Counted from the first letter of the stretch, positions 44,442-55,006 are shown. The stretch: 64,000 nucleotides of DNA from Pantoea endophytica (GCF_002858935.1 NZ_PJRT01000018.1:124001-188000), one strand, 5' to 3'. Notes: generated by a model from the letters alone, not told the origin. Numbers and translations: made by a program.

Positions 44442-45266
44442 TTACGACTGCGTGGTCGCCAGATAAGAGAAGGCGCTCAGCAGGCTAATCAACGTGTTCA
44501 TGTCATCGGCGCGATAGCCAACGGTGACCGCGTCAATGCGCGTCACGCCGGGGATCAGGCTGAACAGATCCGCCAGCACCGGTTTGCTGGCTTGCAGCTG
44601 CATCTCATAGGGCGCGCTCAGCCGCGTGGTGCTGACCTGGCGTTTGCGTTGCACGGCGGCCGTCGCTGCAGCGCGAATGGCATTTTGCGCTGCCTGCGGG
44701 CTAATGGATTCGGCGCAGGTGTGCGAGATGGCGCGTTTCACACAGACGTAATCCACCGAAGGATAATGCTCGGCAATCCAGCCTTTAAGCTGGTCGTCGC
44801 CGCTCACCAGCCACAGCGGCGTGCTCTGTTCAGCCGCGGCTGCAGCGTAAATGTCGCTTTCGCCCATCACCTTGCCGTTGATGTGAATGCGCCAGAACGC
44901 ACGGCCGTTAATGGTGTGCGCCAGCACACCCGGTTCACCCGCCGCGCTGTGATAGCCGATAAAGAACAGGCCATCAAACGGCTGCTGCTCAATGCCTTCT
45001 ACCATCGATAAGCCGCGCGGTTTGCCCTGCACCATGCGCGCGCGGGGATCGATATTTTCCGCACGCAGGTTGGTCATCTGCGCGTGGCTGTCGGCCACCA
45101 CCACTTCCGTTGCGCCGCCAGTAAAGGCGCCATCGATTGCGGCGTTAACTTCCTGTTCCATCAGTCCACGCGCCAGTTGGTATTCGGCGTGGCCGGGTGA
45201 ACACTGTTCCGGCCGCATCACGCCGGCGATGCCTTCGATATCGGCTGAGATAAAGATTTTCATCAA
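44442..45266 (-). CDS. D-aminopeptidase, zinc family M55 (DppA type)
   Basis: A 274-residue enzyme matching Bacillus subtilis DppA. The expected metal ligands are all present: Asp9 and Glu11 (SADIEG), His61 (DSHAQM), His106 (GYHSAAG) and Glu136 (GKVMGESD). DppA is a self-compartmentalised decamer that releases D-Ala from D-Ala-D-Ala and other D-peptides in the cytosol. The start overlaps the stop of the DmpA-type gene by four bases, so it is the last gene of the leftward operon. Confidence 0.9.
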   Translation of the reverse strand: MMKIFISADIEGIAGVMRPEQCSPGHAEYQLARGLMEQEVNAAIDGAFTGGATEVVVADSHAQMTNLRAENIDPRARMVQGKPRGLSMVEGIEQQPFDGLFFIGYHSAAGEPGVLAHTINGRAFWRIHINGKVMGESDIYAAAAAEQSTPLWLVSGDDQLKGWIAEHYPSVDYVCVKRAISHTCAESISPQAAQNAIRAAATAAVQRKRQVSTTRLSAPYEMQLQASKPVLADLFSLIPGVTRIDAVTVGYRADDMNTLISLLSAFSYLATTQS

Positions 45267-46303
45267 ATTAATTTATCCAATACTTCCGTTAACGACGGCC
45301 GATGATGGCCACGAAAACCGGTGACAGATTCGGCGCTGAGTAAGGCATCCAGCACCGCGTGTTCGGTGGCATCGGCGGCGGCGGCGAGCAGCGGTTCCAG
45401 CGTGGACTCTTCTGGCGGTTGCGGCTGCGGCTGGGTGGAAAGCGCCAGCGCGATATCGCCCGAACCGTGGCCCCAATAACTGCCCAGTCGTCCCAAACCG
45501 GCACCGGCGCGTTTGGCGACGCGCTTCAGCTGACGTGCATCGAGCGGCGCATCGGTCGCCATAATAATGATGATGGAACCGGCATCGCGCTGCGGCGTCA
45601 GTTCCGGCAGCAGCGGCGCGATCATCTCACCCAGGCGTACGCCATCCAGCGTCAGCGCGGTTAACGCGCCAAAGTTCGCCAGCACCAGCACGCCCAGCGT
45701 GGCGTTGAGCGACGGAATACTGCGCGATGCCGTGCCAATGCCGCCTTTCAAACTGAAACAGCTCATGCCGCGCCCGGCACCGACGCTGCCGCGATCGAAA
45801 TCTGCCGTGGCGTCATAGAGTGCTTGCTGCGCCATCGCTTCGGTGATCGCCAGCGCCTGAATATCGTTAAGCCAGCCGTCGTTGCACTCCAGCGCCAGCG
45901 GATTGACCGTGGGCAAGCTGCGGCCCAACTCAGGGTTACGGCTGATGGCATCGCGCACCAGCGTGGTAAACAGCGTGCCAATCGCCAGCGTGTTGCTCAG
46001 CAGAATCGGCGTTTGCAGCACGCCTAACTCTTCAACCTGCACCAGGCCAACCGGCTTGGCGAAACCGTTAAACACCGCCGCCGCACAAGGCAGCGGCTGG
46101 ATAAACAGATTGTCGCCCGGCGGCACAATCGCGGTAACGCCGGTTTGTCGCTCGCCGTCGGCTAGCGTGTAGTGACCGACACGCACGCCGGGCACATCGC
46201 TGATGCGATTGGTTGGCCCGCTGGCGCTGCGCGGTTGTCCCAGCTGACGCTCGTTGCGCCAGCGTTGCAGCAGCAGGTCGCGCTGCAGTTGTTGAAAGTC
46301 CAT
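45263..46303 (-). CDS. dmpA: L-aminopeptidase/D-esterase, P1/S58 family (DmpA type)
   Basis: A 346-residue N-terminal-nucleophile-like hydrolase. It matures by cutting itself between Gly242 and Ser243 (RDAG/SIIIIMATDAPL), freeing Ser243 as nucleophile. SDVPGVRVGHYTL and ECNDGWLND are further family blocks. The Ochrobactrum enzyme removes N-terminal residues from L-peptides and hydrolyses D-Ala amides and esters. There is no signal peptide, so it acts on imported peptides. It follows gsiD by 2 bp. Confidence 0.9.
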   Translation of the reverse strand: MDFQQLQRDLLLQRWRNERQLGQPRSASGPTNRISDVPGVRVGHYTLADGERQTGVTAIVPPGDNLFIQPLPCAAAVFNGFAKPVGLVQVEELGVLQTPILLSNTLAIGTLFTTLVRDAISRNPELGRSLPTVNPLALECNDGWLNDIQALAITEAMAQQALYDATADFDRGSVGAGRGMSCFSLKGGIGTASRSIPSLNATLGVLVLANFGALTALTLDGVRLGEMIAPLLPELTPQRDAGSIIIIMATDAPLDARQLKRVAKRAGAGLGRLGSYWGHGSGDIALALSTQPQPQPPEESTLEPLLAAAADATEHAVLDALLSAESVTGFRGHHRPSLTEVLDKLI

Positions 46304-46305
46304 GC

Positions 46306-47190
46306 TTAGCTCTTCAGTTTGGGATCGAGCGTGTCGCGCAGCGCATCACCCAGCAGGTTAAACGCCAGCACGGTAATAAATATCGCCAGACCCGGAAACA
46401 CGCTGACGTGCCACAAGCCCGCCATCATCATGCTGCGGCTCATCGCCAGAATATTGCCCCACTCCGGCACATCGGGTTCCGGGCCGAGGCCGATAAAACT
46501 CAGCCCGGCAGCAGTCAGAATACTGGTGCCGATACGCATCGTGAAATAGACAATCACGTTTGACAGCGTGCCCGGCAGAATATGGCGCAGCAGAATCACG
46601 CGATCCGGCGCACCGGCGCAGCGCACCGCTTCAACATAAGCTGCCTGTTTCAGCGACAGCGTAGAAGCACGCACGATACGGGCAAATACCGGCACGCTGA
46701 AGATGGCTACCGCAATGATCACGTTGTTGAGTCCCGGACCGAGAATCGCTACCACCGCAATCGCCAGCAGCATGCCGGGAAAGGCGAACAGCACGTCGGA
46801 GCCACGCATAATCAACATATCGATCCAGCGTCCGTAATAGCCCGCCAGCAAACCCAGCAGCACGCCCACCACCATGCCGAGCGTTACCGACAGCACGCCA
46901 ACGTACAGTGAGATGCGTGCGCCAAAGATGATGCGGCTAAACAGATCGCGACCGAGTTCGTCGGTACCCATCCAGTGCGTGCTGGACGGCGGCGATGACA
47001 GCGCCATCCAGTCCGGCGCCATCGGATCCCACGGTGCCAGCCAGGGTGCGAAAATAGCCACCAGCACCAGCAGCAGCACAAAGCCACCGGAGACCAGCGC
47101 CAGCGGATTACGCACCAGCGCGTGCAGGAAATCACGCCACGGCGAACGGATCGCCTCCTGCGCGTGGGCAGGCAGAGATTGCAGACTCAT
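46306..47190 (-). CDS. gsiD: GsiD-like peptide/glutathione ABC importer permease
   Basis: A 294-residue permease (E. coli GsiD has 303). HWMGTDELGRDLFSRIIFGARISLYVGV, LAGYYGRWIDMLIMRGSDVLFAFPGMLLAIAVVAILG and the EAA loop with VEAVRCAGAPDRVILLRHILPG follow GsiD closely. It pairs with GsiC. Its ATG overlaps the gsiC stop. The transported substrate is not fixed by sequence; with this operon, D-residue peptides are as likely as glutathione. Confidence 0.87.
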   Translation of the reverse strand: MSLQSLPAHAQEAIRSPWRDFLHALVRNPLALVSGGFVLLLVLVAIFAPWLAPWDPMAPDWMALSSPPSSTHWMGTDELGRDLFSRIIFGARISLYVGVLSVTLGMVVGVLLGLLAGYYGRWIDMLIMRGSDVLFAFPGMLLAIAVVAILGPGLNNVIIAVAIFSVPVFARIVRASTLSLKQAAYVEAVRCAGAPDRVILLRHILPGTLSNVIVYFTMRIGTSILTAAGLSFIGLGPEPDVPEWGNILAMSRSMMMAGLWHVSVFPGLAIFITVLAFNLLGDALRDTLDPKLKS

Positions 47191-48119
47191 CAGGGCTCCT
47201 GTCGCAGGCGAATTGCTGGGTTGACCACGGCATACAGCAGATCGACCAGCAGGTTAATGACGATAAATTCAAACACGAACAGCATGACTAATGCCTGGAT
47301 CACCGGCTGATCCTGCGCCTTGATCGACTCGATCAACAGCCAGCCCAACCCCGGCCAGTTGAACACGCTTTCGACCACGATCGATCCGCCGAGTAAGAAA
47401 CCGAATTGCAAACCGAGCATGGTGATCACCGGGATCAACGCATTGCGCATCACGTGTTTCCACGTTACCAGCCGATTGCGCAGCCCTTTGGCTTTGGCGG
47501 TACGCACGTAATCTTCCTGCGCCACTTCAAGAAACGCCGAACGGGTGAAGCGCGCCATCACCGCTGCCACCGAGGAACCGAGCGTGATCGCGGGTAATAC
47601 GATGTCGCTGGGCTGGTTGAAGCCGCTGACGGAGAACAGGCCAAACGGCATGGCGACGAACTGGATCAGCAGCAGACCGAGCCAGAAAGTGGGCATGGAG
47701 ATGCCGCCGACGGCGACGCTCATTAAGGTCCAGTCCTGCCATTTACCGCGTTTCAGTGCGGCAAATACGCCGAGGAATAACCCCAGAATCACCGACCAGG
47801 CAAACCCGGCCAGCGCCAGCCACAGCGTCGGCATAAAGCCCTGTTTGATCACGTCCAGCACCGGCTGTTGGGTGCGATAAGTGACGCCCAGATCGCCACG
47901 CAGCAGGCCGCCGATCCAGTTGATATATTGCTGCGGCAGCGGATCGTTAAGTCCGAGATGCTGACGCGCTGCTTCCACCGCGGCCAAAGGCGCATCCGGC
48001 CCGGCGTAGATACGCGCCGGATCGCCAGGCAGCAGTTTGATGAAGCCGAAGACCAGCAGCGAGACCACCAGCAATACGGGGATCATCTCCAGCAGTCGGC
48101 GAATGATGTATGCGAACAT
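47190..48119 (-). CDS. gsiC: GsiC-like peptide/glutathione ABC importer permease
   Basis: A 309-residue permease. FGFIKLLPGDPARIYAGPDAP, FMPTLWLAL, VMARFTRSAFLEVAQEDYVRTAKAKGL (EAA loop) and MLGLQFGFLLGGSIVVESVFNWPGLGWLL match E. coli GsiC very well. Upstream a 287-bp stretch full of repeats separates it from gsiB, unusual inside such an operon. Overlap with gsiD shows coupled translation downstream. Confidence 0.88.
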   Translation of the reverse strand: MFAYIIRRLLEMIPVLLVVSLLVFGFIKLLPGDPARIYAGPDAPLAAVEAARQHLGLNDPLPQQYINWIGGLLRGDLGVTYRTQQPVLDVIKQGFMPTLWLALAGFAWSVILGLFLGVFAALKRGKWQDWTLMSVAVGGISMPTFWLGLLLIQFVAMPFGLFSVSGFNQPSDIVLPAITLGSSVAAVMARFTRSAFLEVAQEDYVRTAKAKGLRNRLVTWKHVMRNALIPVITMLGLQFGFLLGGSIVVESVFNWPGLGWLLIESIKAQDQPVIQALVMLFVFEFIVINLLVDLLYAVVNPAIRLRQEP

Positions 48120-48139
48120 GCGGTTCCTTTATTATTTGG

Positions 48140-48199
48140 GATGGTGCTGGTTGGCCCCAGATGGTGCTGGCTGTCTTCAGATCGTGCTGGCTGTCCCCC
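48140..48199 (-). repeat. Three tandem 20-bp units
   Basis: GATGGTGCTGGTTGGCCCCA (48140), GATGGTGCTGGCTGTCTTCA (48160) and GATCGTGCTGGCTGTCCCCC (48180) are back to back. The third unit is also the left tip of the large palindrome. Confidence 0.8.
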
Positions 48200-48322
48200 A
48201 TCCCGGCCTTCCCCCGCTTGCGGGGGAAGGAGATGCTGCCACATGCCAGTGATGAAGCTGCATGTGGCAGCATCTTCCTCCCCCATTTATGGGGGAGGAC
48301 CGAGGAGGGGGACAGCGAGCAC
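48184..48322. repeat. 139-bp near-palindromic element between gsiB and gsiC
   Basis: The tips are GTGCTGGCTGTCCCCC (48184) and GGGGGACAGCGAGCAC (48307). Each arm contains its own small hairpin (CCTTCCCCC/GGGGGAAGG on the left, TCCTCCCCC/GGGGGAGGA on the right). The inner arms ATGCTGCCACATGC (48233-48246) and GCATGTGGCAGCAT (48260-48273) are perfect around a 13-nt loop. The whole could fold as one long RNA hairpin. Confidence 0.85.
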
Positions 48323-48388
48323 ATTCGTGGGGTGCAGCAAGCGCATTCGTAGGGTGCAGCAAGCACATTCGTAGGGGGACAGCGAGCA
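48322..48388 (+). repeat. Three tandem 22-bp units
   Basis: CATTCGTGGGGTGCAGCAAG..., CATTCGTAGGGTGCAGCAAG... and CATTCGTAGGGGGACAGCGAG... start at 48322, 48344 and 48366. The GGGGGACAGCGAGCA end of the last repeats the right tip of the large palindrome. Confidence 0.8.
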
Positions 48389-48406
48389 CCCAACCCCACC
48401 CAACCT

Positions 48407-49948
48407 TTACTTAAACGTCGCCTGATTAAACAGGAAGTTACCATCCGGCAGCATCGACACACCGCTCAGCGTGCTGCGTTTGCCGACCAGGTTGTCTGGC
48501 GTGCCGAGGAACGCTACCGGTGCCTCTTTCCACAACACTTTCTGCGCTTCGGCGTAGGCTTCACCACGCTTGGCCGGATCGGCGGTGGCTAAGCCACCGG
48601 CAATCGCTTTGTCGGCTTCGGCGTTGCTGAAGTACGAAACGTTATACGAGGTCGGCACCCAGGATTCAGTGGCGTAGAGTGGACGCAAGGCCCAATCGGC
48701 ATCACCGGTTGAGGTCGACCAGCCGCCGTAGTAGAGATCAAATTCCGCCTGTTTCGGGTCCTTCACGCCCCACAGTTTGGCGTTGCGCGTGCCGGAATCC
48801 ATCGGCGTGACCGTGGCGCGAATGCCCACCGTTGCCAGCTGCGCTTTCAACACCTGCGCGGCACGCACGCTGGCGGTGGCGTTGGTGACCCACAGTTTAA
48901 GATCGAGGCCATTCGGATAACCGGCGGCCTTCAGCAGCGCTTTGGCTTCATCTGGCGCATAGCGATAGTTAGGCGCGCTCTGCTTCTGGTAGAACTGCAC
49001 GCCTTCCGGAATCGCCGAACTGGCCGGTTTACCCATGCCGGCAAACGCCACTTTCAGCCACAGATCGCGGTCAATGGCGTAGTTGATCGCCTGCCGCACG
49101 CGCACATCATTCAGCGGTTTGTGCTGAGTGTTAATCGCCATGTAATAGAGATAAATGCTTGGATCGCGCTGCACCGCCAGTTTGCTGTCGCTCTGCACGG
49201 TGGCGATCAGATCGGATGGCAGCGGCCAGATCGCATCCACCTGGCCCGACTTCAGCGCCGCAACGCGCGTGGCATCTTCCGGGCTGGGCGAGAAGATCAC
49301 GTTATCCACTTTCGGCCAGCCTTTTTGCCAGTAGCCGTCGTATTTCGCCAGCGTCACCGCTTTGCCCGGCTGCCACGTTACAAACTTGAACGGGCCGGTG
49401 CCGACCGGATGCAGACGGAGCTGCGCTTCTTCCGGATACTGCTTGAGAATCGCCGGGCTCCACATCACCGCCGACGGATGCGCCAGCGTGTTAATGAAGG
49501 CACCAAACGATTGGTTCAGATCGATTTTCACCTGATCCGGCGCCAGCACCGTTACCTTAGCAATCATCTTGTAAAGGCTGTTGCGCTTGAGGCCTTTGCT
49601 CTGGTCGGCAAGGCGATCGAGGTTGGCTTTCACCGCTTCAGCATCGAACGGCGTGCCGTCCTGGAAGGTCACGTCTTTACGCAGCGTCAGGGTAAATTCG
49701 GTGGCGCTATCGTTGCTGGTGTAGCTGGTGGCGAGCCACGGCTGCAGCTTCATCTTTGCATCGAACTGGAACAGACGCTCGAAGATGCCGCTCTGCACCG
49801 AGTAGCTGACGTTATCGGAGGTATCGTGCGGATCGAGGCCGGTGATGTCGGCATACATCGAAATGCGCAAATCCTGCGCCTGAGCGGCGGCGGCCAGCGA
49901 GAGGGTCAATCCCAGCGCAAGCGCAGTACGGCGAAAAATCGGGTTCAT
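48407..49948 (-). CDS. gsiB: GsiB-like periplasmic peptide/glutathione-binding protein
   Basis: A 513-residue SBP_bac_5 receptor. The signal peptide ends ALGLTLSLAAAAQAQ. FQDGTPFDAEAVKANLDRLADQSKGLKRNSLYK, HPVGTGPFKFVTW, VRQAINYAIDRDLWLKVAFAGMGKPA and YYGGWSTSTGDADWALRPLY run parallel to E. coli GsiB. It captures short peptides in the periplasm for GsiCD. AGGAGATTTC precedes the start. It follows gsiA by 21 bp. Confidence 0.88.
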   Translation of the reverse strand: MNPIFRRTALALGLTLSLAAAAQAQDLRISMYADITGLDPHDTSDNVSYSVQSGIFERLFQFDAKMKLQPWLATSYTSNDSATEFTLTLRKDVTFQDGTPFDAEAVKANLDRLADQSKGLKRNSLYKMIAKVTVLAPDQVKIDLNQSFGAFINTLAHPSAVMWSPAILKQYPEEAQLRLHPVGTGPFKFVTWQPGKAVTLAKYDGYWQKGWPKVDNVIFSPSPEDATRVAALKSGQVDAIWPLPSDLIATVQSDSKLAVQRDPSIYLYYMAINTQHKPLNDVRVRQAINYAIDRDLWLKVAFAGMGKPASSAIPEGVQFYQKQSAPNYRYAPDEAKALLKAAGYPNGLDLKLWVTNATASVRAAQVLKAQLATVGIRATVTPMDSGTRNAKLWGVKDPKQAEFDLYYGGWSTSTGDADWALRPLYATESWVPTSYNVSYFSNAEADKAIAGGLATADPAKRGEAYAEAQKVLWKEAPVAFLGTPDNLVGKRSTLSGVSMLPDGNFLFNQATFK

Positions 49949-49969
49949 GAAATCTCCTGGTATTGAGGG

Positions 49970-51832
<1,863 letters not shown>

Positions 51833-51850
51833 CGTTGCTCCGCATGCGGG

Positions 51851-52816
51851 TTACAGCCAGATTTGGCCTTGAGCGTAAGAAAGGAAGGGCGAGCTATCGG
51901 CGGCCAGCCAAATGGGGCCATCAAGATCGACATGTTCAGCGGCAATCGCCACCGGCAGCGCCGCTTCCATCGCCAGTGAAGAACCGAGCATGCAGCCGAC
52001 CATCAACCGCATATCGTGCTTCTGCGCCTCCTCCACCATCGCCAGCGCTTCGGTCAAACCGCCGCACTTATCCAGCTTAATGTTGATCATCTCGTAGCGA
52101 TTGCGCAGCGGCGCGATGTCCTCGCGGATGTGGCAGTTCTCGTCGGCACACACCGGAATCGGGTGCGTGAAGCGCTGCAACGCCTGATCCTGACCCGCCG
52201 GCAGCGGCTGCTCGACCATCGCGATGTTAAAACTCGCCAGCGCGTTGAACAGGCTGGGCAAATCCACGCCCGACCAGGCTTCATTGGCATCAATGATTAA
52301 GGTGGCGCGCGGCGCGGCCTGACGAATCGCGGCGACTTTCTCCAGAATGTCGTCGCGATTAAGTTTGATTTTCAGCAGGATGGCGCCGCGTGATACCGCA
52401 TCGGCAGCAGCGGCGGCCATGTTTTCGATGGAGTCGAGGCTGAGAGTTTCGGCGGTGATCACCGATGGCGGCTGACGACGCTCGCACTGTTGCCACAGCG
52501 TGTGCTTCGCCAGCGCGGCATCGAGACGCCACAGCGCACAGTCCAGCGCATTACGCGCTGAACCCGCTGATAAACGGCTTTGCAGATCGAGGCGGCTCAG
52601 CCCCGCTTCCATGGCAGCGCGCAGCGCTTCCAGTTCGGCGTTGACGCTTTCTGGCGTTTCATCGTAGCGCGGCGTTGGCGTACATTCGCCGCGGCCAATA
52701 AAGCCGTTCTGCTCCAGCGTTACGCGAATCACCGTGACTGCGGTGCGCGTACCGCGTGAGATGGCGAACGGACGCGCCAGCGGCAGCTCCAGCACTTCAA
52801 TCTGCATGCGCCGCAT
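51851..52816 (-). CDS. dgcA: Enolase-superfamily dipeptide epimerase / N-acetyl-D-glutamate racemase (DgcA-like)
   Basis: A 321-residue enzyme of the mandelate racemase/muconate lactonising group. The catalytic Lys pair is in ILLKIKL, metal ligands in IIDANEAW, VEQPL and CADENC, and the second catalytic Lys in NIKLDKCGG. Related enzymes epimerise L-Ala-D/L-Glu; paired with a DUF1611 gene, the described marine homologue DgcA racemises N-acetyl-D-glutamate. Start ATG 52816 has AGGAG 10 bases before it and lies 1 bp from the dgcN stop, so the two are coupled. I cannot choose between the two activities from sequence alone. Confidence 0.85.
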   Translation of the reverse strand: MRRMQIEVLELPLARPFAISRGTRTAVTVIRVTLEQNGFIGRGECTPTPRYDETPESVNAELEALRAAMEAGLSRLDLQSRLSAGSARNALDCALWRLDAALAKHTLWQQCERRQPPSVITAETLSLDSIENMAAAAADAVSRGAILLKIKLNRDDILEKVAAIRQAAPRATLIIDANEAWSGVDLPSLFNALASFNIAMVEQPLPAGQDQALQRFTHPIPVCADENCHIREDIAPLRNRYEMINIKLDKCGGLTEALAMVEEAQKHDMRLMVGCMLGSSLAMEAALPVAIAAEHVDLDGPIWLAADSSPFLSYAQGQIWL

Positions 52817-52817
52817 G

Positions 52818-53825
52818 TTAGCCACGCTCCTGCAGCAGCGCGGCGATATCCGCAATGCCAAAACGCACCGGATCGGTGGCAGGCACGCCGAATTCGGCGC
52901 TGATCTCTGCACAATAGGCGCGCGCTTCGTCTTCGCTGTAGTTCGAGGTGTTGATGGCGAAACCGGCCAGCTGAACCGCGTCGCTGGTGACGTGCGCTGC
53001 GCGCAGGTTGGCTTCAACGCAATCTTTCAGGCTGACCATTGGCTGATGCGGCAGATGACGCATATGCGGACGCCCCATTTCATGGCACATCACCAGCCAG
53101 TGCGGCTGCGCACCGTGGATCAGGCCCATGCTGACGCCAGCGTAGGAAGGATGGAACAGCGAACCCTGACCTTCAACGATATCCCAGTGATCGGCGTCAT
53201 TGGCTGGCGACAGCGCTTCGACCGCGCCGGCGATGAAGTCGGCAATCACTGCATCAATCGCGATACCTTCGCCCGCGACCAAAATACCGGTCTGGCCGGT
53301 GGCGCGGAAATCGGCTTGCATGCCGCGTTCACGCATCGCGGCTTCCAGCGCCAGCGAGGTGTACATCTTGCCTACCGAGCAATCGGTGCCGACAGTAAGT
53401 ACACGCTTACCTGTGCGCTTTTTACCGCTGCCGACCTCCAGTTTTGGGCGCATGTGGCGCAGGTCGAACAGTTCAACGCCGAACTCTTTGGCCAACGCCA
53501 CCAGCTCCGGCTCATCCACCAGACGATGGTGCAAACCGCTGGCCACGTTCATCCCGGCAGAGATGGCGCTTTTGACCGTGTCGAGCCAATGCGTGGGCAA
53601 GTAACCGCCAGCATTGGCGGTGCCGAGCACCAGCGTTTTGGCACCGCGCGCTTTGGCAGCGGCGATGTCGAGGACGTCGAGGCCAAGCGTGACGGTGCAG
53701 CCCGGCAGTTTGATTTCGCCAACGCACTGCTCTGGACGCCAGACGTGAATGCCGCGTGCGGTTTTAGCGGCCAGTGGATCGGTTACATCGCCGAGGAAGA
53801 GTAAATAAGGTTGTGGGATCAGCAT
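52818..53825 (-). CDS. dgcN: DUF1611 protein, probable D-glutamate N-acetyltransferase (DgcN-like)
   Basis: A 335-residue protein with an N-terminal Rossmann-like domain (about 1-125) and a C-terminal P-loop domain; GTDCSVGKM at 146-154 is the nucleotide or CoA-binding loop. VEGQGSLFHPSYAGVSMGLIHGAQP is the conserved DUF1611 block. A described homologue, DgcN, acetylates D-glutamate; DgcA then racemises it, and N-acetyl-L-glutamate yields L-glutamate. It is the first gene of the leftward operon. The start has only a weak ribosome site (GAGAAA). No LysR regulator of the DgcR kind is next to it. Confidence 0.82.
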   Translation of the reverse strand: MLIPQPYLLFLGDVTDPLAAKTARGIHVWRPEQCVGEIKLPGCTVTLGLDVLDIAAAKARGAKTLVLGTANAGGYLPTHWLDTVKSAISAGMNVASGLHHRLVDEPELVALAKEFGVELFDLRHMRPKLEVGSGKKRTGKRVLTVGTDCSVGKMYTSLALEAAMRERGMQADFRATGQTGILVAGEGIAIDAVIADFIAGAVEALSPANDADHWDIVEGQGSLFHPSYAGVSMGLIHGAQPHWLVMCHEMGRPHMRHLPHQPMVSLKDCVEANLRAAHVTSDAVQLAGFAINTSNYSEDEARAYCAEISAEFGVPATDPVRFGIADIAALLQERG

Positions 53826-54302
53826 GATGTTTCTCGTTTCAGACGGTTATAGGGCCTGAATTGACTATTTCACGCAGAAGATGGGGTGACGAATGCTTGT
53901 TTAGTAGCGGGGTATAACGTGCGGCTATAGCCAGATCGAAATCTAATGGCTGAGGAGTTTTATCAGCGAGTTAGGGGAAAAATGGGGAGATTAGCGGCTG
54001 GATAGATAAGAAAATCGTTGATAACCACAGGTCGATCCCTGACCGCGATTATCGAGGGTATTTGACGGAATGCTTAGTTTAAAGCACCCGGCGGTACGTG
54101 TTTGAAAGTCTCGACATAAGAACGGAACACGTAGCGGAAAAAGCGTTTCATAAAGCACCTGGTTCAAAAATTGTTGAAGAAATACGCAAAAAGTATAGCC
54201 GCTGAGCGTTTTTACCGCAATTATTTTTGAAGTAGATCACAGAATTGGGGGTTGGTGCGGGTGTGAAAAGAGGTCGCCATAAATGGCACAACGACTACGT
54301 GG
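53826..54302. other. 477-bp region between dgcN and mntP
   Basis: The left part holds the promoter of the leftward peptide operon. In the middle a possible 25-codon gene lies on the minus strand (54074-54151). At 54272-54288 there is a partial GGTCGCCAT palindrome. Nothing else is recognisable. Confidence 0.6.
54074..54151 (-). CDS. Possible 25-residue small protein
   Basis: ATG at 54151 with AGGTG six bases upstream opens a 25-codon frame ending TAA. The product starts MKRFFRYVFRSYVETFKH and ends PPGALN: a basic, aromatic helix with no membrane segment long enough to be certain. It looks like a real enterobacterial small protein because codon choice and ribosome site are good and it ends before an A/T-rich stretch, but I do not recognise it. 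It could be cotranscribed with nothing; it stands alone. Confidence 0.5.
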   Translation of the reverse strand: MKRFFRYVFRSYVETFKHVPPGALN

Positions 54303-54875
54303 TTAGTTAAACCAGCCTAAATGCTCGCTTAAAATGGTGCAGCCAATGCTGATCAGCACTACTCCGCCCAACACTTCCGCCCATTTGCCCATCACCGGGC
54401 CGATAAAGCGTCCAACCAATACGCCGGTGGTTGCCATGATAGTGGTCGCCGCGCCGATGGTGACGGCGGTCATGATTATATTCACCTGCAGGAACGCCAG
54501 GCCAACACCGACGGCCAGCGCATCAAGACTGGTGGCGACGGCGGTTAACGCCAGCACCATAAAACCATGACGCTGCGGCGCTTCGCACGGCTCGTCAGCG
54601 GTTTGACGAAAACCTTCCATCATCATACGGCCGCCCAGCACGGTTAACAGCACGAATGCCACCCAATGATCCCACGCCATGATGTAGCGGCTGGCCGCGA
54701 GGCCAATTGCCCAGCCAATCAGCGGCGTCAACATTTCGATAACGCCGAAAATCAGGCCGGTTCGCAGCGCCTCTTTGAAACCTGGGCGATGCAGCGACGC
54801 GCCTTTGCCCAGTGCTGCGGCGAAAGCGTCCATCGACATGCCAAAGGCCAAAATCAGGGTTGCGATAAATGTCAT
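54303..54875 (-). CDS. mntP: Manganese efflux pump MntP
   Basis: A 190-residue protein with six helices arranged as two repeats. [16 protein letters not shown] and [13 protein letters not shown] carry the paired Asp residues that bind Mn2+. It exports manganese from the cytosol. A close match to the MntR box lies at 55007-55028, suggesting control by manganese. In E. coli the leader also contains a yybP-ykoY riboswitch; I did not find its conserved GGGGAGUAGC-type core here. The start has only a weak ribosome site. Confidence 0.93.
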   Translation of the reverse strand: MTFIATLILAFGMSMDAFAAALGKGASLHRPGFKEALRTGLIFGVIEMLTPLIGWAIGLAASRYIMAWDHWVAFVLLTVLGGRMMMEGFRQTADEPCEAPQRHGFMVLALTAVATSLDALAVGVGLAFLQVNIIMTAVTIGAATTIMATTGVLVGRFIGPVMGKWAEVLGGVVLISIGCTILSEHLGWFN

Positions 54876-55006
54876 GGGTTTTTAATCAATGCCGCGGAAC
54901 CGGCGTTAAAGCCGCTACTTGTCCGCATTTATTGTTCAGTAATGAAAAAGTGCGCGCAGTCTAACACGCAAAAACGTCAAAAAAAAGATAGTAAAATCAG
55001 GGATTT

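Noticed and set aside
47947..48462. Several open frames in the gsiB-gsiC gap
   Set aside because: They are built from the tandem repeats and the palindrome, in both directions, with no family resemblance.
54876..55006. Possible yybP-ykoY manganese riboswitch before mntP
   Set aside because: The conserved core was not found; AAGTAGCGGC near 54935 resembles it only weakly.
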